15,643 nt of DNA from the NCBI GenBank assembly GCA_030536565.1, contig JAUNPT010000035.1, positions 1 through 15,643 of the forward strand. Reading direction: 5' to 3'. The notes under the pieces are model-generated. The model did no database searches. It was not told the DNA's origin and was given only the letters and a program-made list of their open reading frames with translations. Source of the DNA: Eubacteriales bacterium. GTDB lineage: Bacteria; Bacillota; Clostridia; Lachnospirales; Lachnospiraceae. Positions 1 through 6,193 of this stretch are shown piece by piece; position 1 is the first letter of the stretch, and the number at the start of each line of letters is the position of its first letter. The translations under genes and the position numbers were made by a program.

Positions 1-11
1 CAGGAGTAGGA

Positions 12-851
12 ATGATTAAAAAACAAGAACTAATAGAACAGTTAAAGAACATGGGAATTAAGGAGGGGGATACCCTTCTTGTTCATTCGTCCATGAAGGC
101 AATAGGAGACGTTGATGGTGGGGCAGACACAGTGCTTGATGCACTGATTGAGGTGGTTTGCGGAACCGTTGAAAAAAGTAGTGATGAAAATGTTGAGAAA
201 AGTGATAATGGAAGTAATGATGTAAATAACGCAGGTATGCTTGTGCTTCCAACTCACACATGGGCTTCCATGACCGACGAACATTCAGTGTTTGACCCTG
301 AGAAAGAGCCTGCATGCGTGGGAATCCTTCCAAATCTGTTTATGAAAAGGGAGGGTGTGGTGCGTTCACTGCATCCAACTCATTCGCTGGCGGCATATTC
401 GCTTGATGAGAAAAAAGCAGGAAAGTTTGCTGCAGGAGAGGAAAGGTTTGATACGCCATGTAACAGGCAGGGCTGTTATGGCAAGCTTTATGATCTGGAC
501 GCCAAGATACTTCTGTTAGGTGTAGGGCTTAACAGAAACACATATATGCATGGTGTTGAGGAGTGGTTTGGAATAAAGGAAAGACTTACTGAAGAAACTT
601 TGTCTCTGTATATAAAAATTCAGAGTGAAGCTGGTAAAGAAAAACTGTTGCCAGTGAAGATGCATAAACATTTCAAACCTAATAATATAAGCATATCAGA
701 GAATTATGAAAGAATGAGACAGGAATTTATAGAAAAGGGGGCGCTTGTAGAAGGTAAGATTGGTGAGGCACTCTGCAGCTGTATGTCAGCAAGAAAGGTT
801 GCTGACATAACAACTGAGGTGCTTAGGAAAAATAGGGATTTTTTCTTATAG
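12..851 (+). CDS. Aminoglycoside N(3)-acetyltransferase family protein (Antibiotic_NAT fold)
   Basis: The 279-residue protein matches the AAC(3)/YokD family, whose members transfer acetyl from acetyl-CoA to an amine, in resistance enzymes the 3-amino group of aminoglycosides. Visible family marks are the N-terminal HSS (25-27), PTHTW (80-84), FDP (94-96), RSLHPTHS (118-125), LGVG (169-172), and H180 with E183 in the HxxE arrangement that forms the catalytic His/Glu pair in known AAC(3) enzymes. The start has AGGAG at 2-6, five bases before the ATG. An unusual hydrophilic stretch at residues 54-73, rich in S, D, E and N, lies just before PTHTW, where relatives as I recall them have a short turn. 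The gene ends 26 bases before the stop of the convergent pump gene, with no clear terminator between. Family membership is firm. Real aminoglycoside resistance is not shown, because many chromosomal members of this family have unknown substrates. Confidence 0.88.
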   Translation: MIKKQELIEQLKNMGIKEGDTLLVHSSMKAIGDVDGGADTVLDALIEVVCGTVEKSSDENVEKSDNGSNDVNNAGMLVLPTHTWASMTDEHSVFDPEKEPACVGILPNLFMKREGVVRSLHPTHSLAAYSLDEKKAGKFAAGEERFDTPCNRQGCYGKLYDLDAKILLLGVGLNRNTYMHGVEEWFGIKERLTEETLSLYIKIQSEAGKEKLLPVKMHKHFKPNNISISENYERMRQEFIEKGALVEGKIGEALCSCMSARKVADITTEVLRKNRDFFL

Positions 852-877
852 GCAAGAATATTATGTGAGATTTATAT

Positions 878-2206
878 TTAGGCCTGCATTGAGCGATAGC
901 TTTTAATAAGCAGGGGGATTTCAACGACGAGCATTCCAATCCAGCCTGCCAGATAGGAGAGAGGTAGTGCTTCAATCTGCATACTTAGTACAAACACCAG
1001 AGGGATTGTAGCGGCGACACGGACACCCATGTTGACGAAGCTGCTAAGGAGGGTGATTTTAAGGTCACCAATTCCTCTGAAATATCCCTGAATACCATTA
1101 GTAAACGCAGGGAGAATATACATAATTGAGATGAGTCGAAGATAAGCAACGCCGTGTCTTATGACATCTTCATTATTAACAAACATTTTCATCAAAGGTC
1201 TGGCAAAGAAGAAGCAGACTAAGAAAATGAATATTCCATATATGAATTCAAGCGTAAGACCGCTAAGAAAGCCTTTCTTCATGCGGTCTTTTTTTCCAGC
1301 ACCACGGTTCTGGGCCATAAAAGCAGTCATTGCATGACCAATGTTCTGCTCAGGGGTATATGCGAAATCATCAATTCTGTTAACGACAGTAAATGCTGCC
1401 ATAATAGATACTCCCATAGTGTTTACAATTGCCTGAATTCCGATTTTACCAAGCTGCACAGTTGCCTGCTGCATAGCACTTGCCCAGCTATAGGAAATGG
1501 TCTGCTTAAGAAGTGCAGAATCGAACACCAGCCATTTCTTTTTCAGACATAGAATAGGAATTTTTTTCTTTATGTACATGCCGCAGAATAGGCAGCATAA
1601 GCATTCACTGATAACAGTTGATATAGCGCATCCGCTGCTGCCCCATTTGAGAACAATAACAAAGAACAGATCTCCCAAAATGTTGAGAACCGAGCTTATA
1701 ATCAGAAAGTACAGCGGGGTTGAACTATCTCCCAGAGCACGCAGGGTGCTTGCGTAGAAATTATATAAAAATGTAAATACAAGACCGCAGAAGATAATCC
1801 TAAGATACTCTGTGGACATTGAAAGTATTGAGTCATCAACCTGAATAAGCATAAGTATAGGTTTTGCAAGAATAATGCATAGAAGCATGACAAATGTTGA
1901 GAATGCTAAACCTGATAAAAATGTTGTGCTAATCTGGCGCTGCAAAGTTGAATTGTCTTTTGCTCCATACTGAGTTCCCATAAGAATGCTGGCTCCCATA
2001 CAAAGACCATTCAGAAAAAGAATAATCAAGGTTGTAATCGGATTGCTGGTACCTACTGCGGCAAGTGCGTCTTTTCCGACAAACTGTCCGACAATGATAC
2101 TATCCACCGCATTATATGTCAGCTGGAACAAATTTCCAAGAATCAGCGGGATTGTAAAATGGATAAGCTGCGGGGTAATTTTTCCCTGGGTCAAATCTTT
2201 AGTCAT
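878..2206 (-). CDS. MATE family multidrug efflux transporter
   Basis: This is a 442-residue, highly hydrophobic protein of the usual MATE length (about 450) with the twelve-helix pattern made of two MatE repeats, roughly residues 15-175 and 235-395. The first-helix stretch LFQLTYNAVDSIIVGQFVG (residues 26-44) and GASILMGTQYGAKD (71-84) are typical of Firmicute MATE pumps. These pumps export cationic drugs or metabolites across the cytoplasmic membrane using a Na+ or H+ gradient. I start at the ATG at 2206 and not at the in-frame TTG at 2218, because GGAG at 2216-2213 sits six bases upstream of that ATG. The gene is monocistronic on the minus strand with its own promoter and converges on the acetyltransferase gene. 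Substrate cannot be told from sequence. Two neighbouring genes of drug-resistance families may be coincidence. Confidence 0.93.
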   Translation of the reverse strand: MTKDLTQGKITPQLIHFTIPLILGNLFQLTYNAVDSIIVGQFVGKDALAAVGTSNPITTLIILFLNGLCMGASILMGTQYGAKDNSTLQRQISTTFLSGLAFSTFVMLLCIILAKPILMLIQVDDSILSMSTEYLRIIFCGLVFTFLYNFYASTLRALGDSSTPLYFLIISSVLNILGDLFFVIVLKWGSSGCAISTVISECLCCLFCGMYIKKKIPILCLKKKWLVFDSALLKQTISYSWASAMQQATVQLGKIGIQAIVNTMGVSIMAAFTVVNRIDDFAYTPEQNIGHAMTAFMAQNRGAGKKDRMKKGFLSGLTLEFIYGIFIFLVCFFFARPLMKMFVNNEDVIRHGVAYLRLISIMYILPAFTNGIQGYFRGIGDLKITLLSSFVNMGVRVAATIPLVFVLSMQIEALPLSYLAGWIGMLVVEIPLLIKSYRSMQA

Positions 2207-2275
2207 AAAAATCTCCAATCAAATTATTCGTAGGTTTCATAAGCCAAAGCCATAAAGATATTTACAGCAGACTAA

Positions 2276-2304
2276 AGTTTATTCGCAAAATCAACGACTG
2301 TCAA
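2276..2304 (-). promoter_or_regulatory. Sigma-A type promoter of the MATE gene
   Basis: On the minus strand a perfect TTGACA -35 box (2304-2299) is followed after exactly 17 bases by TAAACT (2281-2276), four of six matches to TATAAT. Transcription would begin near 2269 and leave a leader of about 63 bases before the ATG at 2206. The perfect -35 and ideal spacing make this the clearest -35 element in the window. Confidence 0.65.
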
Positions 2305-2322
2305 GGGAAAATGTGAGTGGTG

Positions 2323-2349
2323 TGGTGTTGGGAGGTTATGGTGTTGGGA
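2323..2349. repeat. 11-bp direct repeat TGGTGTTGGGA, 16-bp period
   Basis: TGGTGTTGGGA occurs at 2323-2333 and again at 2339-2349, separated by five bases. The pair lies in the divergent region between the MATE promoter and the gene at 2471. Two same-orientation copies in such a place could be a regulator binding site, but the stretch is also generally GT-rich, so chance or local duplication is possible. Confidence 0.4.
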
Positions 2350-2442
2350 AAAGAATGTAGTGCTATTGCGTGCACACTAAAGTATAATAAAAAAGCTGAG
2401 CTTGAGAAAGAATATGCGGATATGACAGATAAAGTAATGTAG
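2338..2442 (+). CDS. Possible 34-residue micro-ORF, unknown
   Basis: An ATG at 2338 preceded by GGGAGG (2330-2335, spacing only two bases) opens a 34-codon frame ending in TAG at 2440-2442, 28 bases before the next gene. The peptide starts MVLGKECSAIACTL, has two cysteines (C7, C12), and a lysine/glutamate-rich second half that could be a short helix. I recognise no family. It could be a true small protein, a leader peptide for the gene at 2471, a remnant of a longer gene, or nothing. The tight ribosome-binding spacing and a TATAAT inside the frame (2383-2388) argue against it. Confidence 0.2.
   Translation: MVLGKECSAIACTLKYNKKAELEKEYADMTDKVM
2360..2388 (+). promoter_or_regulatory. Weak candidate promoter for the ThyX-like gene
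   Basis: A perfect TATAAT lies at 2383-2388. The hexamer 17 bases upstream, GTGCTA (2360-2365), matches TTGACA at only three positions, and no TGn extension precedes the -10. It would give a leader of about 76 bases ahead of the ATG at 2471. It is reported because nothing better lies upstream of that gene. Confidence 0.28.
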
Positions 2443-2470
2443 AAAAAATAAATAAGATAAGGAATTAATT

Positions 2471-3082
2471 ATGATTAAATTAGAACGTACAGATGTTATG
2501 AATTTTGAAAATGCTGTGAGAGGAGCGAGAAATCCGCTTAACAGCTGGGCTAGAATGGACAGCCAGACAGTTGATGGAAAATTTACATTTGGTGAAAATG
2601 ATTTGGATTTGGCAAAAAGGCTTGCAAAGGCAGGTTCTGACCATAGAAAATTCATACGTCAGATTTTTATTACAGTAGATATAACAGCGCCGCTGTACTG
2701 GTGGAAGGAATATGACACTTATAAGGTAGGAACTGTGGCAAACTCAACAAGCACAATGCATAAGATTCACAGTAAGTCATTTTCATTGGAGGATTTCAGT
2801 ACAGACCATATGAATGCAGAAACTCTTGCAATGATGCAGAGAAATATTGATTTTCTGGAAGAAATCCGAAATAAGTATCTTGAAACTAAGGATAAGTCAT
2901 ACTGGTATAGTATGATTCAGCTTCTTCCAGAAAGCTATAACCAGATGAGAACTTGTACAATGAATTATGAAAATGTTCTTTCAATGTATTGTTCAAGAAA
3001 AGACCACAAGCTTGCAGAATGGCATACCTTCTGTGACTGGGTATTAGAACTTCCATATTTCAAAGAACTTTTTATACAGTAG
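2471..3082 (+). CDS. ThyX-like fold protein of unknown function (diverged flavin-dependent thymidylate synthase relative)
   Basis: This 203-residue protein belongs to a family I know only as hypothetical proteins of Firmicutes and phages. Compared from memory with ThyX, residues 74-99 (from APLYWWKEYDTYKV to MHKI) align without gaps to the ThyX segment carrying RHRxxSxNExSxRY. The RHR is TYK here (83-85) and the following Ser is Thr (88). The C-terminal part also fits: LP at 152-153, TMN at 163-165, R176, D178 and AEW at 182-184 line up with the LP...TxN...R.D...AQWE helix of ThyX. The fold is therefore inferred, while the residues that define ThyX catalysis are missing, so ordinary dUMP methylation is unlikely. 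AAGGA lies eight bases before the ATG. The gene is 62 bases upstream of the flavoprotein gene and could be cotranscribed with it. Existence of the gene is near certain; the ThyX link is moderate. Confidence 0.85.
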   Translation: MIKLERTDVMNFENAVRGARNPLNSWARMDSQTVDGKFTFGENDLDLAKRLAKAGSDHRKFIRQIFITVDITAPLYWWKEYDTYKVGTVANSTSTMHKIHSKSFSLEDFSTDHMNAETLAMMQRNIDFLEEIRNKYLETKDKSYWYSMIQLLPESYNQMRTCTMNYENVLSMYCSRKDHKLAEWHTFCDWVLELPYFKELFIQ

Positions 3083-3144
3083 GAGTGTTAGCTTAGGCTT
3101 GAAAACCAGTTTGATTTATGCAGGCAACTGCAGTTAGGATAAAT

Positions 3145-4389
3145 ATGAGCAGTGTAATAATAATAGGAGGCGGCGCGGCAGGAATGATGGCCTCAATAAT
3201 TGCCGCAAGAAATGGACATAAGGTCACATTACTGGAAAAAAATGATAAATTGGGTAAGAAGCTTTTTATTACTGGAAAGGGAAGATGTAACTTTACCAAT
3301 GCAGGGGATTCAGAGGATATATTTAACAGTGTGGTTACAAATAAGAAGTTTCTTTACAGTGCATTTAATAGCTTTTCAAATTATGATGTTATGGGATTTT
3401 TTGATGAGCTGGGACTTAAATTCAAGATAGAACGCGGAAACAGGGTATTTCCTTTGTCAGACCATTCGTCAGACGTGATTGGCACATTGAGCAGGGAAAT
3501 GAGGCGGCTTGATGTAAATGTTGAACTAAATGCACAGGTAGAAGAAGTACTTCATGAAAAAGGTGTATTTACCGGGGTAAAGGTGCATATGCTTTCCGAT
3601 GATAAAAAGAAGGTTATTGAGGCTGACAGCTTAATTGTTGCAACGGGCGGTAATTCTTACAGTTCTACGGGCTCGACAGGTGATGGCTACAGATTTGCAA
3701 AAAGTCTTGGGCATACAGTAACTCAGATTCTTCCGGCGCTTGTTCCGTTTGTGGTAAAGGAAGAATGGGAAAAGGAGCTTCAGGGGCTTAGTCTTAAAAA
3801 TGTACATGTCGCGATATACGATGGAAAAAGGGAAGTGTATTCTGAATTTGGTGAAATGCTGTTCACACATTTTGGCGTGAGTGGGCCGACAGTCTTAAGT
3901 GCCAGCAGTTTTGCAGCAGGGGTGATAAAAATAAGGGAATTAAGCCTTGTTATAGATTTAAAACCTGCATTGACCTTTGAACAGCTTGACGAGAGAATAT
4001 TAAGAGATTTTGAAGAAGTGAAAAACAAAGCATTCAAAAATTCGCTTGATAAGCTGCTTCCGAAGAAGCTGATTCCTGTAATCATAAATTTATCTGGTAT
4101 AGACGCAGGCAAACAGGTAAACGCTATTACAAGAGAGGAACGTCATAGACTTGTAAAGCTTCTTAAAAATCTTGAACTTACCCTGACGGGGCTTAGAGGA
4201 TTTAATGAAGCCATAATTACTCATGGCGGTGTGAGCGTCAAAGAAATCAATCCGTCTACAATGGAATCGAAGCTGGTTAAAAATGTGTTCTTTGCAGGTG
4301 AGGTTATTGACGTAGATGCCGTGACGGGAGGCTTTAATTTACAGATTGCGTGGTCAACTGCTTATGCGGCAGCAATGCACCTGAAATAA
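3145..4389 (+). CDS. HI0933-family NAD(P)/FAD-dependent oxidoreductase
   Basis: The 414-residue flavoprotein has the family's full set of marks: a dinucleotide fold VIIIGGGAAGMM (4-15) with acidic E31 at the end of the second strand, GKGRCNFTN (44-52), VATGG (165-169), THFGVSGP (241-248), ITHGGV (358-363) and a C-terminal TGGFNLQIAW (394-403). These place it in the HI0933/YhiN group, often labelled aminoacetone oxidase-like, whose physiological reaction is unsettled. I start at 3145 because the family begins a few residues before VIIIGGG and AGGA lies a few bases upstream. An in-frame ATG at 3118 has no ribosome site. In Lachnospiraceae this gene commonly precedes cmk and ispH, as here. The palindromic block begins two bases after its stop codon. 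Confidence 0.93.
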   Translation: MSSVIIIGGGAAGMMASIIAARNGHKVTLLEKNDKLGKKLFITGKGRCNFTNAGDSEDIFNSVVTNKKFLYSAFNSFSNYDVMGFFDELGLKFKIERGNRVFPLSDHSSDVIGTLSREMRRLDVNVELNAQVEEVLHEKGVFTGVKVHMLSDDKKKVIEADSLIVATGGNSYSSTGSTGDGYRFAKSLGHTVTQILPALVPFVVKEEWEKELQGLSLKNVHVAIYDGKREVYSEFGEMLFTHFGVSGPTVLSASSFAAGVIKIRELSLVIDLKPALTFEQLDERILRDFEEVKNKAFKNSLDKLLPKKLIPVIINLSGIDAGKQVNAITREERHRLVKLLKNLELTLTGLRGFNEAIITHGGVSVKEINPSTMESKLVKNVFFAGEVIDVDAVTGGFNLQIAWSTAYAAAMHLK

Positions 4390-4391
4390 TT

Positions 4392-4599
4392 AGGTGTAAT
4401 TGGAAAACTAATTATGTAGTTAAAGCTGTACAATAATAATATGATTAACGCAGGCACGCTTTCGCTAATGGTGCGGCGTTGCGTTACATAAGCTGATAAA
4501 AGACATCAGCTAAGTAACGACGTCCTCCCAATTGCCCGCTTATAATCATGTTATTATTGTACAGCTATATACATATAATGAGTTTCACAATTTACACCT
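4392..4599. repeat. Large imperfect palindrome (about 56-bp arms) with nested central hairpins
   Basis: Left arm 4392-4447 and right arm 4543-4599 are inverted copies. The inner 24 bases (4424-4447 against 4543-4566) differ at one position, which would be a U-G pair in RNA. The outer 8 bases (AGGTGTAA against TTACACCT) match fully. Between them lie one single-base gap, three mismatches in a 16-base block and a loosely matching 8-base block. The 95-base centre is about half G+C, richer than its surroundings, and holds two hairpins. Hairpin 1 (4447-4480) pairs AACGC with GCGTT and GCAC with GTGC. Hairpin 2 (4482-4519) pairs CGTTAC with GTAACG and AGCTGAT with ATCAGCT. Hairpin 2 can be extended outward using bases of hairpin 1, so the two partly compete. 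The block fills nearly the whole gap between the flavoprotein and cmk genes. It could be a MITE-like dispersed element, a structured RNA or a processing site. No long ORF or clear target duplication is seen. Confidence 0.85.
4551..4579 (+). promoter_or_regulatory. Candidate cmk promoter inside the palindrome's right arm
   Basis: A perfect TATAAT at 4574-4579 has TTATTA (4551-4556) 17 bases upstream, three of six matches to TTGACA. The position, about 60 bases before the cmk ATG, is suitable. Both boxes are within the right arm, so if the block is mobile or structured it may itself supply the promoter of the cmk-ispH-rpsA genes. The weak -35 keeps confidence low. Confidence 0.3.
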
Positions 4600-4638
4600 G
4601 AACCTTAAAGATTAAAAAAGATAAGGAGATTTGAAATT

Positions 4639-5316
4639 ATGGCATATTCAATTGCAATTGATGGGCCGGCTGGGGCTGGAAAAAGTACTATTGCTAAATT
4701 ACTGGCTGGAAAGCTTGGATATATTTATGTGGATACAGGAGCTATGTACAGGGCTATGGCTGTTTATTTTTCACAGAATAATGTTAACCCAGATGATGAG
4801 AGAGAAATTAATGCAGCTGTGATGAATGTTGACATTACTATTGAGTATATAGATGGAGCTCAGCAGGTTATACTTAATGGGGATAATGTGACAAAAATGC
4901 TTAGAACTGAGGAAACAGGAAAGATGGCTTCAAAGACATCAAAATATGCTTCAGTCAGAAGCAAGCTTGTAGATTTGCAGAGAAAGCTTGCAAAGACCTG
5001 TGACGTCATTATGGATGGAAGGGATATCGGTACGACGGTACTTCCAGATGCATTTGTAAAGATTTACCTTACTGCAAGTGTTGAGGCAAGGGCAAAGAGA
5101 CGCTATGATGAGCTTATGGCAAAGGGGCAGGAGTGCAGCTTTAATGTGATTAAGGAAGATATTGAAAACAGAGATTATCAGGATATGCACAGGGAGATTT
5201 CACCGCTAAAGCAGGCTTGTGATGCAGTGCTCCTTGATACGTCAGATATGGATATTGACCAGGTTATAGAAGCAATTGAAGCTGTTATTGAGGGGAAAAA
5301 GAAGCAGATTAATTAA
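4639..5316 (+). CDS. cmk: (d)CMP kinase
   Basis: Cytidylate kinase, 225 residues, the usual size. It phosphorylates CMP and dCMP with ATP in the cytoplasm, feeding CTP and dCTP pools and recycling CMP from RNA and lipid turnover. The P-loop is GPAGAGKST (9-17). DTGAMYR (32-38) forms the nucleotide monophosphate site, and DGRDIGT (126-132) is the conserved CMP-binding stretch. The lid region with ARAKRRYDEL (150-159) carries the arginines expected to contact phosphates. AAGGAG at 4623-4628 stands ten bases before the ATG. It is the first gene after the palindromic block and is followed 34 bases later by ispH, so the two are probably cotranscribed. The order cmk-ispH-rpsA is common in Clostridia. 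Confidence 0.97.
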   Translation: MAYSIAIDGPAGAGKSTIAKLLAGKLGYIYVDTGAMYRAMAVYFSQNNVNPDDEREINAAVMNVDITIEYIDGAQQVILNGDNVTKMLRTEETGKMASKTSKYASVRSKLVDLQRKLAKTCDVIMDGRDIGTTVLPDAFVKIYLTASVEARAKRRYDELMAKGQECSFNVIKEDIENRDYQDMHREISPLKQACDAVLLDTSDMDIDQVIEAIEAVIEGKKKQIN

Positions 5317-5350
5317 GAAAAATGAGTGGAAATTAAGTAAGGAAATTGAA

Positions 5351-6193
5351 ATGAAAAATGTAGTTTTGGCAAAATCAGCAGGTTTTTGCTTTGGAGTTAA
5401 AAGAGCTGTTGACACAGTATATGAGAACGCATCAAAAGAAAATGTATATACATTTGGGCCGATAATCCATAATGAGGAAGTTGTAAAAGATTTGGAGAAG
5501 AAGGGCGTGAAGGTCATAAATTCATTAGAGGAATTAGACAGGATTAAGACTGGTACAATTATTATCCGCTCTCATGGTGTTTCAAAAAATGTTTATGATG
5601 CAATTAAAAGACATGGAATGGAAATTGTTGATGCGACCTGTCCATTTGTGCTTAAAATTCATAAGATTGTCAGAGAAGAAAGTGAAAAGGGTAAACAGAT
5701 TATTATTATCGGAAATGAGAATCACCCGGAAGTTAAAGGGATTATGGGCTGGTCGGTTACGCCTGCAATTGTGATTGATACCGTAAAAAAAGCGCAGGAT
5801 TTAGAACTTGAACAGGAAAGTCAGGTATGCATAGTTTCTCAAACGACATTTAATTACAAGAAATTTCAAGAATTAGTTGAAATTATATCTAAAAAGGGGT
5901 ACAATACTAACATTAGTAATACAATTTGTAATGCTACCGAGGAGCGCCAGACAGAAGCAAGAGACATTGCGAAGCAGGTTGATGCTATGGTTGTTGTTGG
6001 TGGCAGCAGCAGTTCCAATACACGAAAACTGTATGAGATTTGTAAGAATGAATGTGATAATACATTTTACATTCAGACGCTTAGTGACCTTGACCTTAGT
6101 AAGCTGGGCATGGCAGACTGCATAGGTATTACAGCAGGGGCATCGACCCCAAACAATATCATTGAGGAGGTTTACACTAATGTCAGAGCTTAG
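5351..6193 (+). CDS. ispH: 4-hydroxy-3-methylbut-2-enyl diphosphate reductase
   Basis: IspH (LytB) makes the last step of the MEP pathway, reducing HMBPP to IPP and DMAPP with a [4Fe-4S] cluster. The 280-residue protein has the three cluster cysteines C13 (in AGFCFGVKRA), C97 (in ATCPFV) and C193 (in TICNAT). It also has the substrate residues H40, H75 and H125 with E127 in NHPEVKG, and the SSSN loop at 220-223. I start at the ATG at 5351: it has AAGGAAA just upstream and begins at the family's normal N-terminus, while the frame extends upstream to an ATG at 5276 inside cmk. In many Lachnospiraceae IspH is fused to ribosomal protein S1. Here the two are separate frames that overlap by 14 bases, so translation is probably coupled. 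Confidence 0.96.
   Translation: MKNVVLAKSAGFCFGVKRAVDTVYENASKENVYTFGPIIHNEEVVKDLEKKGVKVINSLEELDRIKTGTIIIRSHGVSKNVYDAIKRHGMEIVDATCPFVLKIHKIVREESEKGKQIIIIGNENHPEVKGIMGWSVTPAIVIDTVKKAQDLELEQESQVCIVSQTTFNYKKFQELVEIISKKGYNTNISNTICNATEERQTEARDIAKQVDAMVVVGGSSSSNTRKLYEICKNECDNTFYIQTLSDLDLSKLGMADCIGITAGASTPNNIIEEVYTNVRA

Noticed and set aside
12..2206. The acetyltransferase and MATE genes as an acquired resistance island
   Set aside because: No transposase, integrase, repeat boundary or clear change in base composition is seen. Both families are common as chromosomal genes in Clostridia.
2366..2388. TTGCGT (2366-2371) as the -35 box for TATAAT (2383-2388)
   Set aside because: The spacer is only 11 bases, too short for a sigma-A promoter.
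4447..4542. Palindrome centre as a tRNA, an integron attC site or a CRISPR repeat
   Set aside because: There is no anticodon arm or T-loop consensus, no attC-style conserved ends or integrase gene, and no repeated spacer-repeat pattern.
4381..4602. CTGAA at 4381-4385 and 4598-4602 as a target-site duplication of the palindromic element
   Set aside because: The left copy lies inside the flavoprotein's last codons and is separated from the arm by six bases, while the right copy overlaps the arm end. Five bases are expected by chance at this distance.
6162..6193. Programmed frameshift joining IspH to S1
   Set aside because: A +1 shift would be needed. The purine-rich GAGGAGG is about 17 bases from the ispH stop, too far for a prfB-like signal, and there is no slippery run. 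The same site is well placed for normal S1 initiation.
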